A stretch of 64,000 bases of DNA, from contig NZ_CP129013.1 of NCBI RefSeq assembly GCF_020524035.2, positions 3,410,001-3,474,000 on the forward strand, given 5' to 3'. Both the position numbers and the translations under genes were made by a program. Under the pieces are notes generated by a model. The model was not told the DNA's origin and made no database searches. It saw only the letters and a list, made by a program, of their open reading frames with translations. The DNA is from Bacillus carboniphilus. GTDB taxonomy: Bacteria; Bacillota; Bacilli; Bacillales; JAIVKR01. Positions 1 to 7,400 of this stretch are shown here, piece after piece. Positions within the stretch are counted from its first letter, which is position 1; each line of letters begins with the position of its first letter.

Positions 1-33
1 GGTTTCATCTGAATCTTCTAATATAAATTTCAT
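1..33 (-). CDS. Start of a leftward gene, cut by the window edge
   Basis: Reading the minus strand from an ATG at 33-31 gives eleven open codons (MKFILEDSDET) that run off the window. The leader contains a purine-rich stretch near 40-48 and a promoter-like pair further upstream (TATAAT complement at 88-93, TTTTCA complement at 110-115, 16 bp apart). The family cannot be recognised from so few residues. The call rests on the start codon plus the upstream promoter-like sequence. Confidence 0.35.
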   Translation of the reverse strand, partial: MKFILEDSDET

Positions 34-50
34 CGTATGCACCTACCTGG

Positions 51-139
51 TGAAAAATTTTTGAACCGAATTTTGCTCATAACACTTATTATACCAAGGT
101 TTGCATAGTTGAAAATGATTTTCCTTTCACGGATTCAGG
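51..139. repeat. 89-bp direct repeat, copy 1
   Basis: This stretch is repeated at 10335-10423 with few differences; the middle part, from TTTTGCTCATAAC through CATAGTTGAAAAT, is identical. On the minus strand it reads as a promoter (TTTTCA, 16 bp, TATAAT) pointing to the truncated leftward gene at 33. Its right end lies inside the reading frame of the gene at 109, so the first ten or so codons of that gene belong to the repeat. Both copies sit at the left edge of toxin/immunity debris, which suggests the repeat marks a recombination junction (inference). Confidence 0.75.
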
Positions 140-531
140 CAAATGATAGTGATAAACAATTAAAAGTCATAGATCAACTATGCGATCTATTAGAAAGTTA
201 TGAATATTGTAATGAAAACATTGAGGGTATAGAAGATATATTAACATTTCTATTGGAAAAATTGAAAACAGATCTTGATGATACGATAAAAAGTAAAAAA
301 ACAGAAGTTATGGTTTTAGTTTTTATGTATCAGAAAATAACTGATTATACGCTTGATTTAACAGGTCTAGATATAGATAATTTAGGTAATTATGCTTTAT
401 CAAATTTATTAGAAGTTATTGGTTATTCAAAACAAACTAATAGTCTATTTTTATTAGAAAAATATAAAAATCACAGTAATGCTCTTGTTCGAGAGGCTGC
501 ATATATGGCTATTAGTGAGATAAATATTTAG
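109..531 (+). CDS. Immunity-like protein of a polymorphic toxin module
   Basis: This is a 140-residue, acidic, helix-rich cytoplasmic protein with no membrane segment. Residues about 28-65 (LLESYEY...EGIED...KSKK) recur in the truncated reading frame at 3252-3437, with roughly two thirds of the residues identical. The C-terminus (KNHSNALVREAAYMAISEI) looks like one HEAT-type helical repeat, as in several immunity proteins. No Pfam family is recognised with certainty. There is no clear ribosome binding site, and the annotated start lies in a repeat, so the true N-terminus may be later or the gene may be 5' truncated. The toxin-tail/immunity pairs around it support an orphan immunity role (inference). 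Confidence 0.5.
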   Translation: MKMIFLSRIQANDSDKQLKVIDQLCDLLESYEYCNENIEGIEDILTFLLEKLKTDLDDTIKSKKTEVMVLVFMYQKITDYTLDLTGLDIDNLGNYALSNLLEVIGYSKQTNSLFLLEKYKNHSNALVREAAYMAISEINI

Positions 532-541
532 TATTATATAA

Positions 542-580
542 GAACCTTGAAAGGCATCCAGCCAATCAAGGTTCATTTTT
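542..580 (+). terminator. Rho-independent terminator
   Basis: GAACCTTG at 542-549 pairs with CAAGGTTC at 567-574, followed by ATTTTT. It lies 11 bp after the stop of the immunity-like gene. A similar AACCTTG/CAAGGTT terminator follows the gene ending at 3779, another sign that these modules are related. Confidence 0.7.
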
Positions 581-796
581 GGATCTTCGTCATTTACAAT
601 AATTGTTGAGATAAATTAATATCGGACAAGGGAATGAATTCAATTATTTCTCATTATTCACCACCTGTTACAAGTAGAAAACGAGGATTAAACATTAAAT
701 TAGCCATTCACTTTATTGAATTTGTTCACTTGAATTACGCTTTAAATAGCGATGAAGCTCTTTTTTGAATTCGTAGGTTTAGATTTGTTCAAATAG

Positions 797-1024
797 AATC
801 TACTCTTATTAAACAGTGTAAATGGTCAGTTTAAAAGATTTTGGACTGATTCATATGCTGGATTATCTCCACATGTCCATCAACCAACTAGAAACATTAA
901 TCCTAAAACGGGTGAAATCTATGGAGGACAAGGTAGAAAAACGGGTAACGGAGGTGTTACATCTCCAGAAAAACAAGATGTTAAACAATTATATCGACAC
1001 CTAAATGATGGAAAAATAGCATAA
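797..1024 (+). pseudogene. C-terminal tail of a polymorphic toxin (5' missing)
   Basis: The frame ending at the TAA at 1022-1024 reads NSVNGQFKRFWTDSYAGL, then SPHVHQPTRNINPKTGEIYG, then a Gly-rich stretch and a helical tail ending YRHLNDGKIA. A compact, His- and Gly-rich end directly followed by a small acidic gene is the usual layout of a secreted toxin (LXG/YeeF type) and its immunity gene. A stop at 794-796 closes the frame and no start codon or trafficking domain remains, so this is a displaced toxin tip rather than a working gene. The overlapping frame 822-1004 is a shadow. Confidence 0.6.
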
Positions 1025-1043
1025 TTGATGAAGGGAGAGTTAT

Positions 1044-1316
1044 ATGAGAAAGTTAAAAGCTACCCAAGAATTGTTCTTTACAGCTTTACATGAAATTCAA
1101 GAAGAGGTGTTTCAGGTTGCTTTGAATAAAAATAATTGCGAGAATGTCGAAAAGTTATTATACGATGTAACCTATGAGACCATTTATAGTATTATGGAGC
1201 TTTTTGACGGTTATACAAAAGAGAATTTACAGTTAGATATTATAGAAAAAGAAAATGAAAAATCCTTAAAGGAAAATATTCAACTACATGACATTTGTGT
1301 AGATTATATAAAATAA
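1044..1316 (+). CDS. Putative immunity protein for the preceding toxin tail
   Basis: A 90-residue acidic protein begins 19 bp after the toxin-tail stop, with a good site (AAGGGAG) 8 bp before the ATG. It has two predicted helices and a C-terminal segment (ELFDGYTKENLQLDIIEKEN) of the kind seen in small immunity proteins. I do not recognise the family. Its position and acidic composition support the immunity call; without an intact toxin in this window it would be an orphan. Confidence 0.5.
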   Translation: MRKLKATQELFFTALHEIQEEVFQVALNKNNCENVEKLLYDVTYETIYSIMELFDGYTKENLQLDIIEKENEKSLKENIQLHDICVDYIK

Positions 1317-1491
1317 TAGTTTCAAAAAAGGACGTTTTCGGGACTATTTGTGGTTCCACATAAAAACGTCTATTTTTTATAGAATAGTAGTTCCAAAACT
1401 CATGTCTAAAAACAAAGTAACAAAAATAGTTGTAAAAGACGTTTTTGGTGCTAAAATGAGGTTGAAGTCGATTGTAAAGGAATGATATTAG

Positions 1492-2051
1492 GTGATTTTT
1501 GGATATGCTAGGGTTAGTACCCAGGAACAAAATTTAGATATGCAAATTGACTCTTTAAAAGAATACGGTGTAGAAAAAATTTACAAGGAGAAAATGACAG
1601 GGACAAGAAAGGATAGACCTGAGCTTGAAGAACTTCTTAAAGTTTTGAGAACAGGTGACAAAGTAGTTGTATATAAGCTTGATCGTATTTCGAGATCCAC
1701 TCAACATCTCATTCAACTTAGTGAGTTATTTATGGATCTGGGAGTTGATTTCATTTCGATTAATGATAGTATTGACACTTCTACTGCAATGGGAAAATTT
1801 TATTTTCGAACAATTGCAAGTATTGCAGAGTTGAACGAGACATTATTAGTGAACGTACAAAAGCAGGACTTCAAGCTGCAAGAGCTAGAGGAAGAAAAGG
1901 TGGAAGACCAACAAAACCTGAAGATAAAATAGCAGCTGCGATTAAAATGTACAAAAGTAAGGACTATACTATTAGGGAAATTACCGAATTAACAAGAGTT
2001 AGTAAGACTACACTGTATCGATACCTAGAAAAATTTGATAAAGGTTATTGA
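1492..2051 (+). pseudogene. Serine recombinase (resolvase/invertase), frameshifted
   Basis: The GTG start gives the classic N-terminal catalytic domain: GYARVST with the nucleophile Ser, then KLDRISRS and FRTIASIAE. One base is missing near 1828: the expected AEFERDIISERTKAG is read as AELNETLLVN. In the other frame the protein continues through ARARGRKGGRPTKPED and a helix-turn-helix (IREITELTRVSKTTLYRYL) to a TGA at 2049-2051. The reconstructed protein is about 186 residues, the normal family length. The sequence 1331-1450 upstream contains two copies of AAAACGTC/GACGTTTT, which could be its crossover site (inference). Confidence 0.85.
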
Positions 2052-2103
2052 AAAATACTTTATTATTTTTTTATATGATTATTAGTAACGGGGGTGAGCA
2101 ACT

Positions 2104-2698
2104 ATGCTTGAAGATTTAGATGAATCAATTTCTAATCTAAGTAATATGACAGATGTCGACATTCATCTTGTTGGTTTTAAAAAAAAATTTAGATACATTA
2201 ATTATTGATATTAATTTAACATTTTATGATGAAGAGGAAATTTTAGAGAAGTGGCAGATTGTTTGTGAAGATATCGAAGCTCATAAAATTCAATACGATG
2301 TGTTTCAATCATGGGATATATATAATGAACATCAGATGCTTTGGAATTATAACAAAGAGTGGGTTCAGGTTTTTTTAAAAGGAAGTACGAGTTCAACTAC
2401 TGAAGTAATTGGAGAACTTTATAAAATTCACGCCGATCATACTAAAGGTTACATCCCTTTTGATGAATACTTTAATTATAGAATTGACAAAATTTTAGAC
2501 GGAGGATTTGGACTTTTTGCTAAAGGTCCTTGTGATTTAATGGAATTATACAGAAGTGTTTTAACTAAGTATCAATATAAAACCACTGTGCTGTCTCTAG
2601 ATGATCGAAACGGAGAAGAGGATAGAACAGATTACATTCTATTAGTAATGGGTAATTCATATGTTGTTGCTAAAAATTTTCTAGCTCAAAAGATTTAA
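2104..2698 (+). pseudogene. Immunity-like protein frameshifted at an A9 tract
   Basis: A strong site (GGGGGTGAG) precedes the ATG at 2104, giving MLEDLDESISNLSNMTDVDI and so on. A run of nine A residues at 2179-2187 then throws the frame, and the second part (NLDTLIIDINLTFYDEEEIL onward, 170 residues) is open to 2698. One A more or fewer restores a protein of about 197 residues. The sequence is acidic and cytoplasmic, with no family I can name. Its position among toxin tails suggests an immunity or effector-adaptor role. The homopolymer could be a phase-variable switch, a mutation or a sequencing error. Confidence 0.6.
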
Positions 2699-2823
2699 GG
2701 ATAAAAGACATATTAATGTATATTATTGAAGGTCAATTTAGTTTAAGTGTTAGTTTATACCATATTCCACTCTTTAATAATTGACCTTAAAAGTTAAATA
2801 GAAAAGAGAAGGGGTGAGAATTA

Positions 2824-3165
2824 ATGCAAGACAATAAGTTTCAACAGTTAATGAATAATACAAAGTGGAATGAAATAAGAAAGGCGATGATTGAATATGA
2901 CGGAACAACACATTGGCGAACAAAGGATATTGAAAAAGGGTTTGTTTCCGATTGGGATGGTGATTGGTTTTATCATTTTAAAACAAATGGAACTAGTGAG
3001 GACTATAAGTACATAGAATGGTTAGAAATAAAAGTACCAAGTTTAAAAATGAAAAATGATGTCTTAAACATCTTTAAAAATATCAATGTTCCAGGAGAAA
3101 TTTTTGAAGATGTAATTAGAGTCTATGGTTATTGTCAATTAGGAAAGTTCATTCAATACTTATAA
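2824..3165 (+). CDS. DUF6678-like small protein
   Basis: A 113-residue protein has a clear ribosome binding site (GAAGGGGTGAG) 6 bp before the ATG. The pattern KWNEIRKAM...THWRTKDIEKGF...WDGDWFYHF...YKYIEWLEI matches my memory of the DUF6678 family, small soluble proteins often found in toxin/immunity neighbourhoods of Firmicutes. No catalytic motif is visible. The biochemical role is unknown; an immunity function is inferred only from location. Confidence 0.55.
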   Translation: MQDNKFQQLMNNTKWNEIRKAMIEYDGTTHWRTKDIEKGFVSDWDGDWFYHFKTNGTSEDYKYIEWLEIKVPSLKMKNDVLNIFKNINVPGEIFEDVIRVYGYCQLGKFIQYL

Positions 3166-3251
3166 AATAATACATTGAAATAATGTGAAGGAATTACTGG
3201 GAATGAGTAGGATCCCCATAAATAAAATAGAATAATAAACAAATAGAAGTA

Positions 3252-3437
3252 ATGAATCAACAGCAAGAACTGTTAGAAAGTTATGAATATTATAGTGAAA
3301 AACTTGAGGGTATAGAAGATACATTAATATTTCTGGTGGAAAAATTGAGAACAGGTCTTGATAATACTTTGAAAAGTAAAAAAAGAGATGATTCACATTT
3401 AAATGTTTCTTTAGATGGAAAAATAACTCATAAGTAA
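3252..3437 (+). pseudogene. Truncated paralogue of the 109-531 immunity-like gene
   Basis: Forty residues (LLESYEYYSEKLEGIED... to KSKKRD) match the N-terminal half of the protein at 109-531, and the DNA is equally similar. After KSKK the similarity stops abruptly and the frame ends a few codons later, directly before the next gene's ribosome binding site. This is a partial duplication, as expected when toxin/immunity cassettes recombine and shed old modules. Confidence 0.65.
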
Positions 3438-3449
3438 GGAGGGAACTTA

Positions 3450-3779
3450 TTGTTTGTACGACTATTTGTTGATGCAAATGATGAAAAAAGTGCTTTAGAT
3501 GTATTCAATATGGTTATCGGGAATTTAAATTCTATTGTGATTAGCTATAAAATTGAAGAGATAAAACCATATTGGAAAATTGATAATGTATTAATTATAG
3601 AGTTTTCATTAGATTTATCAGAAATTATAACTATAGATAAACTTACTGAAGAATTAAAAGGTATTTCTGACAAATGGACCGCTTTTGGAGAACCGGTTGA
3701 GGAACTTTTGGCATCTGATACAACAGAAGGTTGTGAATTTTTGTTAAAAGGAGTAAGGATGATAAATATATATTTATAG
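3450..3779 (+). CDS. Immunity-like hypothetical protein
   Basis: The TTG start is fixed by AAGGAGG 7 bp upstream. The 109-residue product (MFVRLFVDANDEKSALDVFN...) has a ferredoxin-like alternation of strands and helices, no signal peptide and no membrane segment. I do not recognise the family. A terminator follows within 25 bp. Placement between a truncated immunity duplicate and another toxin tail makes an orphan immunity gene the best guess. Confidence 0.45.
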   Translation: MFVRLFVDANDEKSALDVFNMVIGNLNSIVISYKIEEIKPYWKIDNVLIIEFSLDLSEIITIDKLTEELKGISDKWTAFGEPVEELLASDTTEGCEFLLKGVRMINIYL

Positions 3780-3799
3780 TTTTAATTGTAAAAAACATT

Positions 3800-3837
3800 A
3801 ACCTTGATTGGCGATAAATTCCTTTCAAGGTTCTTTT
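3800..3837 (+). terminator. Rho-independent terminator
   Basis: AACCTTG at 3800-3806 pairs with CAAGGTT at 3826-3832, followed by CTTTT. It closes the gene ending at 3779. Confidence 0.6.
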
Positions 3838-3850
3838 ATGTCATACTAAG

Positions 3851-4018
3851 AATAAACCCATTGGTAGGCAAACAAAGGATGGTAAAGTAGGTTTTAGAAT
3901 TGAGCATGACACTAGAAGTGGAGCTCATATTAATGTTTGGGCTGGAAAAGAAAAAGGTCCTCATTATGAATTTGATGCATCTGAGAAAACCGTTAAAAAA
4001 ATACAAAATCGTTTTTGA
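3851..4018 (+). pseudogene. C-terminal tail of a second polymorphic toxin
   Basis: The frame reads NKPIGRQTKDGKVGFRIEHD, then TRSGAHINVWAGKEKGPHYEF, then a helix and a TGA at 4016-4018. The pattern 'GFRxExDxRxGAHINVxxGKEKGPHxxF' is a familiar Bacillus toxin C-terminus, though I cannot assign the family number. There is no start codon or N-terminal domain. The next gene starts just downstream, giving the expected toxin/immunity order. Confidence 0.6.
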
Positions 4019-4035
4019 TAAGGGCGATCATTTAT

Positions 4036-4476
4036 ATGAGTATTTATGATGATGAACTAATCAAGGATTTATTACAAAGTGATTTAAAAAAGTACTTTAA
4101 AAAAATAGAAGACCCTGAAAGCTTTATTAATTTAATAGAACAAAATTTTGAATTTAGTGGTTCACAAATAGATTGGTTTAAAACTGATAATCACTATAGT
4201 AAAGAGTCGAATAATAAATCTTTACTAAGTGATGCTAGACTATTTATTGCTGAGTTAAAAGAAAAATATATGAATAATAACATTCCACTAATGTATATAG
4301 GCGATAACCTTACAGAGTTTGGGTATCAATTCGAGATAAAGGATATAGAAAAGATATTAGTCTTCTTTTTAGACATTCCTCAGCATCATTATTTCATACC
4401 TTTAGAAGGTGATTGGTGTTTGGGAATATCGTATGAAAACTATTTAGATTTCGGATTCAGTTTAAATAGGAGTTAG
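4036..4476 (+). CDS. Putative immunity protein paired with the 3851-4018 toxin tail
   Basis: The product starting at ATG 4036 (MSIYDDELIKDLLQSDLKKY...) has 146 residues, is acidic and has no signal peptide. The frame is also open from a TTG at 4015 that overlaps the toxin stop; 4036 is preferred because GGGCGAT lies at a workable spacing and the sequence looks natural from there. The C-terminal half (GYQFEIKDIEKILVFFLDIP ... EGDWCLGISYENYLDFGFS) resembles small immunity proteins that block nuclease-type toxins, but I cannot name the family. Confidence 0.5.
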   Translation: MSIYDDELIKDLLQSDLKKYFKKIEDPESFINLIEQNFEFSGSQIDWFKTDNHYSKESNNKSLLSDARLFIAELKEKYMNNNIPLMYIGDNLTEFGYQFEIKDIEKILVFFLDIPQHHYFIPLEGDWCLGISYENYLDFGFSLNRS

Positions 4477-4522
4477 TTTAATAAGAAATTTGATAGCCCA
4501 AGTAATAGGGTAATAGTATTGA

Positions 4523-4556
4523 AATAACCACCTTTTATAAAAAGGTGGTTATTATT
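4523..4556. terminator. Bidirectional hairpin terminator
   Basis: AATAACCACCTTTT at 4523-4536 pairs perfectly with AAAAGGTGGTTATT at 4540-4553, with a 3-base loop. It lies 46 bp downstream of the immunity gene. Confidence 0.7.
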
Positions 4557-4750
4557 GAATTGAATGTTCAAATAGACTCTACTTATAATGAACTTTATGG
4601 CATTATATAGAAAGTGCATCTTATAGGCTAAAATGACATAGGTTTAGAGAGAGTTTGTATATTTTTCCAATATGTTCATTATGACTTGTTCAATATATAT
4701 TCTAATTTGAGTGGTGAAATTGATGAATTTTAGTGTCAAAAAATATTCCT

Positions 4751-4855
4751 CAAAACGAAGCTATTCCACCTGCATACACTGAATTTATCGGTAAGCAGAT
4801 TAAAGAGAAATTAAATGTGAGCAATAAGACGGAATTAGTTACCTATTCCCTTTAA
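4751..4855 (+). pseudogene. C-terminal scrap of a DNA cytosine methyltransferase (tentative)
   Basis: The frame QNEAIPPAYTEFIGKQIKEK followed by LNVSNKTELVTYSL and a stop resembles the last conserved motif of C5 cytosine methyltransferases, where '[A/E]IPPAYTE[F/Y]IGK' closes the target-recognition region. Nothing else of the enzyme is visible upstream. If correct, a restriction-modification or orphan methylase gene once occupied this locus. Confidence 0.4.
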
Positions 4856-4916
4856 AATTATGCTTTGTTAGATTAAAATATTGATTTTTCGCAAAAAAAG
4901 TAATGAAGTGGTTCCA

Positions 4917-5369
4917 TTAACTTTTTTCAGCTATCCTTTTTAATTCTTTTGCACGATTTATAATGAAATTTCTCATATATTTTTCTAAAAATAATCTATC
5001 AGCAATTGCTCCAAGAATGCCAAAAGGAGATTTATAAGAAAAGGTGTCTTTCATAGTAGTCCCTGTACCACTTACTATAAATTCGTGTGTATGTGTAAAT
5101 GAGTGGAACGCTCCCTTTACCATAACATCTGTAAATTTATATGGTTTTTCCATCTCTATTATTTTAGCAGTTAATGTTTGTTTTACTCCAAGGTGGATAG
5201 CTTCCCAAGTAACTGTATCGCCATTTTCCATCAGTCCAACTGTAGTACCATCAATCGCTCTTTCCTTTGTTTTACATGTTGTTTCTGTGTGTACATCAAC
5301 ATTTCTCGCAAGGTCAAAACAAACGTTGATAGGTGCATTGATAAAGATATCGTGTTTAATTATAGGCAT
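4917..5369 (-). CDS. SRPBCC-family (START-like) protein
   Basis: A 150-residue cytoplasmic protein on the minus strand starts MPIIKHDIFINAPINVCFDL, the typical first strand and helix of the SRPBCC/polyketide-cyclase fold. It also has the GxxxxWEAxHLGVKQTLTAKI strand pair, a DTFSYKSPFGILG loop and a long C-terminal helix (KYMRNFIINRAKELKRIAEKS). It is close to the 'cell division inhibitor-like' SRPBCC proteins common in Bacillus. The ligand is unknown. GAAAGGT lies upstream of the ATG. Confidence 0.75.
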   Translation of the reverse strand: MPIIKHDIFINAPINVCFDLARNVDVHTETTCKTKERAIDGTTVGLMENGDTVTWEAIHLGVKQTLTAKIIEMEKPYKFTDVMVKGAFHSFTHTHEFIVSGTGTTMKDTFSYKSPFGILGAIADRLFLEKYMRNFIINRAKELKRIAEKS

Positions 5370-5439
5370 ATTAATTTACCTTTCATTTATTTAGTGTTGA
5401 AAACAGGTAAGCGTAAACTATCATAAAAGTATTGGTCAT

Positions 5440-5880
5440 TTCAAATAGAAATGACGATAATAAAAATTTTATTATATTGTGTTTTGTACTTTCGTTACTA
5501 CGACTATCTACAAACAAGAACAATGCAAGGGAGTTGTCGAGATACTTTGTAGCCACACCTTTAAAGCAGTCTATCCATTGTTTCATACGAGAATGGAGAC
5601 CATTTATATTTCATATGTTGTGATACAAGCCATTAATAAAGTGTTTACAATCGTTAGATTTAATTCTGTAATGTTCGATATCTTTTTATTTTGCATAGGT
5701 TTTGTAGGCCCTCCAAGAGTCAGTAACGAGTACCTTATAAGTTGTCAGCTTAGAACTCATCATATTATCAACCTTAGTTTTCACAACCCAACCCATACAA
5801 GCAACTTTGGAGACGGTTGCTTTTGTTCGGTAGAGCCTGAAATAAAAATAATTTCGTCTAAATGCTTCATAGCGACACGA
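5440..5880 (-). pseudogene. IS1595-type transposase remnant
   Basis: Minus-strand frames carry pieces of an ISXO2-like DDE domain: VLVTDSWRAYKTYAK (catalytic Asp region), then in a shifted frame GLHSRMKQWIDCFKGVATKY and LDNSLALFLFVDSRSNESTK, the usual C-terminus of IS1595 transposases. Stops and frameshifts separate the pieces and the N-terminus is gone. The plus-strand extension 5479-5904 in front of the recombinase is antisense to this remnant and is not real protein. Confidence 0.65.
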
Positions 5881-5904
5881 AAAGAAGCAAGTGAGGTACA
5901 GAAA

Positions 5905-6510
5905 ATGATTATTGGATACGCAAGAGTAAGCAGCCAATCACAAAATTTAGATAGGCAAGTTGAAGACTTAAAAAAACATGGGTGTGAACATATTGTTCAA
6001 GAGAAAATAAGCGGTAAAAACTTTGATCGTCCTGAATACAAGAAAATGAGAAAGAAACTAAGGTTTGGTGATACACTTGTGGTACATGATCTAAGCCGAT
6101 TTGGACGAAATAAACAAGAAATCATCCAAGAGTGGGAAAGTTTGATTGAGGATAGCATTGATATTGTTGTCCTCAACCTTCCAGTATTGAACACTGCCCA
6201 ATACAAAGACATGGAGGGTGTAGGGAAACTAGTAAGTGAGATTTTCCTTTCAGTGATGTCTTGGCTCGTTGAAGAAGAACGTTTACGAATTAAGACTGCT
6301 CAACAAGAAGGAATCAAGATTGCTAAAAGGAAAGGGAAGTTTAAAGGGCGACAAACCAAATATCATGCTAATGCGACAGGTAGGGATAAACTTGTCTATG
6401 ATAACATCGTGAGCGAATTGAAGAAAAAAACATCCGTCAGGGATATCAGTATTAAAACAAATGTTGCAAGAAATACGGTGTACAGAATTAAAAGAGAACT
6501 AGAAAAATAA
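5905..6510 (+). CDS. Serine recombinase / Tn3-type resolvase
   Basis: The 201-residue protein starts at the ATG at 5905 (MIIGYARVSSQSQNLDRQVE). The frame is open further upstream, but that part is antisense to an IS remnant. Catalytic landmarks are Ser9-Ser10 in ARVSS, the DLSRFGRN arginine motif and the long E-helix (EEERLRIKTAQQEG). A helix-turn-helix closes the protein (SVRDISIKTNVARNTVYRI). Length and layout are those of transposon resolvases that resolve cointegrates at a res site. A Tn3-like terminal repeat 260 bp downstream fits a transposon origin, although its orientation is not the expected one. Confidence 0.9.
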   Translation: MIIGYARVSSQSQNLDRQVEDLKKHGCEHIVQEKISGKNFDRPEYKKMRKKLRFGDTLVVHDLSRFGRNKQEIIQEWESLIEDSIDIVVLNLPVLNTAQYKDMEGVGKLVSEIFLSVMSWLVEEERLRIKTAQQEGIKIAKRKGKFKGRQTKYHANATGRDKLVYDNIVSELKKKTSVRDISIKTNVARNTVYRIKRELEK

Positions 6511-6533
6511 AAGTTTGAAGGAGAGTAAATAAT

Positions 6534-6776
6534 ATGTTCAAAAAAAACATAGAAATAGAAAATTACTTTGAAGACGGATTACAAATTAAGGTGAAGCAAA
6601 CCCGTATTGGTAAAATTGTTAGCCTTAGACCCAATGATCACAACAGAGTAATAGATATTTCAGTAAAGGATAGTTCAATTGAGTACAGTATAATAGATAT
6701 GAATAAAGGAAGCATGAAATTTAGTATCCCTGTAGGTGTTCATCAAAAAATTTTAGATGAGTATCTTAGGGGATAG
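6534..6776 (+). CDS. Small hypothetical protein following the resolvase
   Basis: An 80-residue soluble protein (MFKKNIEIENYFEDGLQIKV...) starts 24 bp after the resolvase stop, with GAAGGAG 8 bp before the ATG, so it is probably cotranscribed. It is beta-rich with no signal peptide or known motif. Its stop codon (TAG 6774-6776) lies inside the Tn3-like terminal repeat, so the transposon end may have created the present C-terminus. Confidence 0.6.
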   Translation: MFKKNIEIENYFEDGLQIKVKQTRIGKIVSLRPNDHNRVIDISVKDSSIEYSIIDMNKGSMKFSIPVGVHQKILDEYLRG

Positions 6777-6808
6777 CGTCAGGGAAGTGCAGATATACAA
6801 CCATCAGG
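6769..6808 (+). repeat. Tn3-family-like terminal inverted repeat
   Basis: GGGGATAGCGTCAGGGAAGT followed by GCAGATATACAAC closely resembles the 38-bp ends of Tn1546-type Tn3-family transposons, which begin GGGGTAGCGTCAGG and continue AAxTGCxGATxTACAAC. There is one extra A after GGGG. Read outward-in, the element would lie to the right, where no transposase is visible and no opposing end was found. It is best read as a relict end. Confidence 0.5.
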
Positions 6809-6910
6809 TTATCCCTACTTGTAGTAGATGATAATTAATGATGATTGGCTAAATGAAGTTAGTAATTGGTTACATTTTAAAATGTTACAGCACATAAGGA
6901 TGTTCATGTA

Positions 6911-7105
6911 TTGCTACTAAAAACCGCACATAATATAGATGATGGTATGTTTATAGAATATCGTTACATCGTAAATTCAGAGACTGGGAGAGCCAGATTT
7001 TATGAACCTTCTTTAAAAAAACTCCTAAATGATCGTCTGGAAGCAAATAAAAGAAACGAGCCTATCCCATTTGTACCAATGGGTATAAACAACAAGGTTG
7101 ATTAA
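6911..7105 (+). CDS. Short hypothetical ORF, doubtful
   Basis: A TTG start preceded by AAGGA gives 64 residues (MLLKTAHNIDDGMFIEYRYI...FVPMGINNKVD). The composition is protein-like and it follows the Tn3-like end. No family is recognised; it may be a fragment of a transposon passenger gene. Confidence 0.3.
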   Translation: MLLKTAHNIDDGMFIEYRYIVNSETGRARFYEPSLKKLLNDRLEANKRNEPIPFVPMGINNKVD

Positions 7106-7400
7106 ATAAAAGAAGAATTAAATATGCGAAAAAACAAATATGGCATAAGTAATGTTTTGTAAATATTTAATAGAAATAGGAAAAATAAATTTAAAAAGGC
7201 ATTTTAACATTTAATCTGAAAACAATCCACTAAATAGAACATTATAGTCCATTTTTGTCATCCTCTCTTCTTCTAAAGCTATTTTAAATAAAAGTTGCAG
7301 ATTTATTCAAATCTTTTCTTCTTGACTTATAGCTGACATAATAAACGGGTATGATAACCTTGAATAAAGTCACAATAGATGACCAAAAGGAGATAAAGGT
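7106..7400. other. Intergenic stretch without recognised features
   Basis: These 295 bases are AT-rich and stop-dense in all frames. They must contain the promoter of the lipoprotein at 7401, but no convincing -35/-10 pair with normal spacing stands out. Confidence 0.5.

Noticed and set aside
822-1004. 60-residue ORF
   Set aside because: It is a shadow in the wrong frame of the toxin tail 797-1024, whose other frame has convincing toxin-like residues.
1317-1450. Possible CRISPR-like or tandem repeat (repeated AAAACGTC/GACGTTTT)
   Set aside because: There are only two or three short inverted units without regular spacers; a recombinase crossover site is more likely.
5479-5904. 142-residue N-terminal extension of the resolvase
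   Set aside because: It is antisense to an IS1595 remnant; the resolvase family starts at the MIIGYARVS of 5905.
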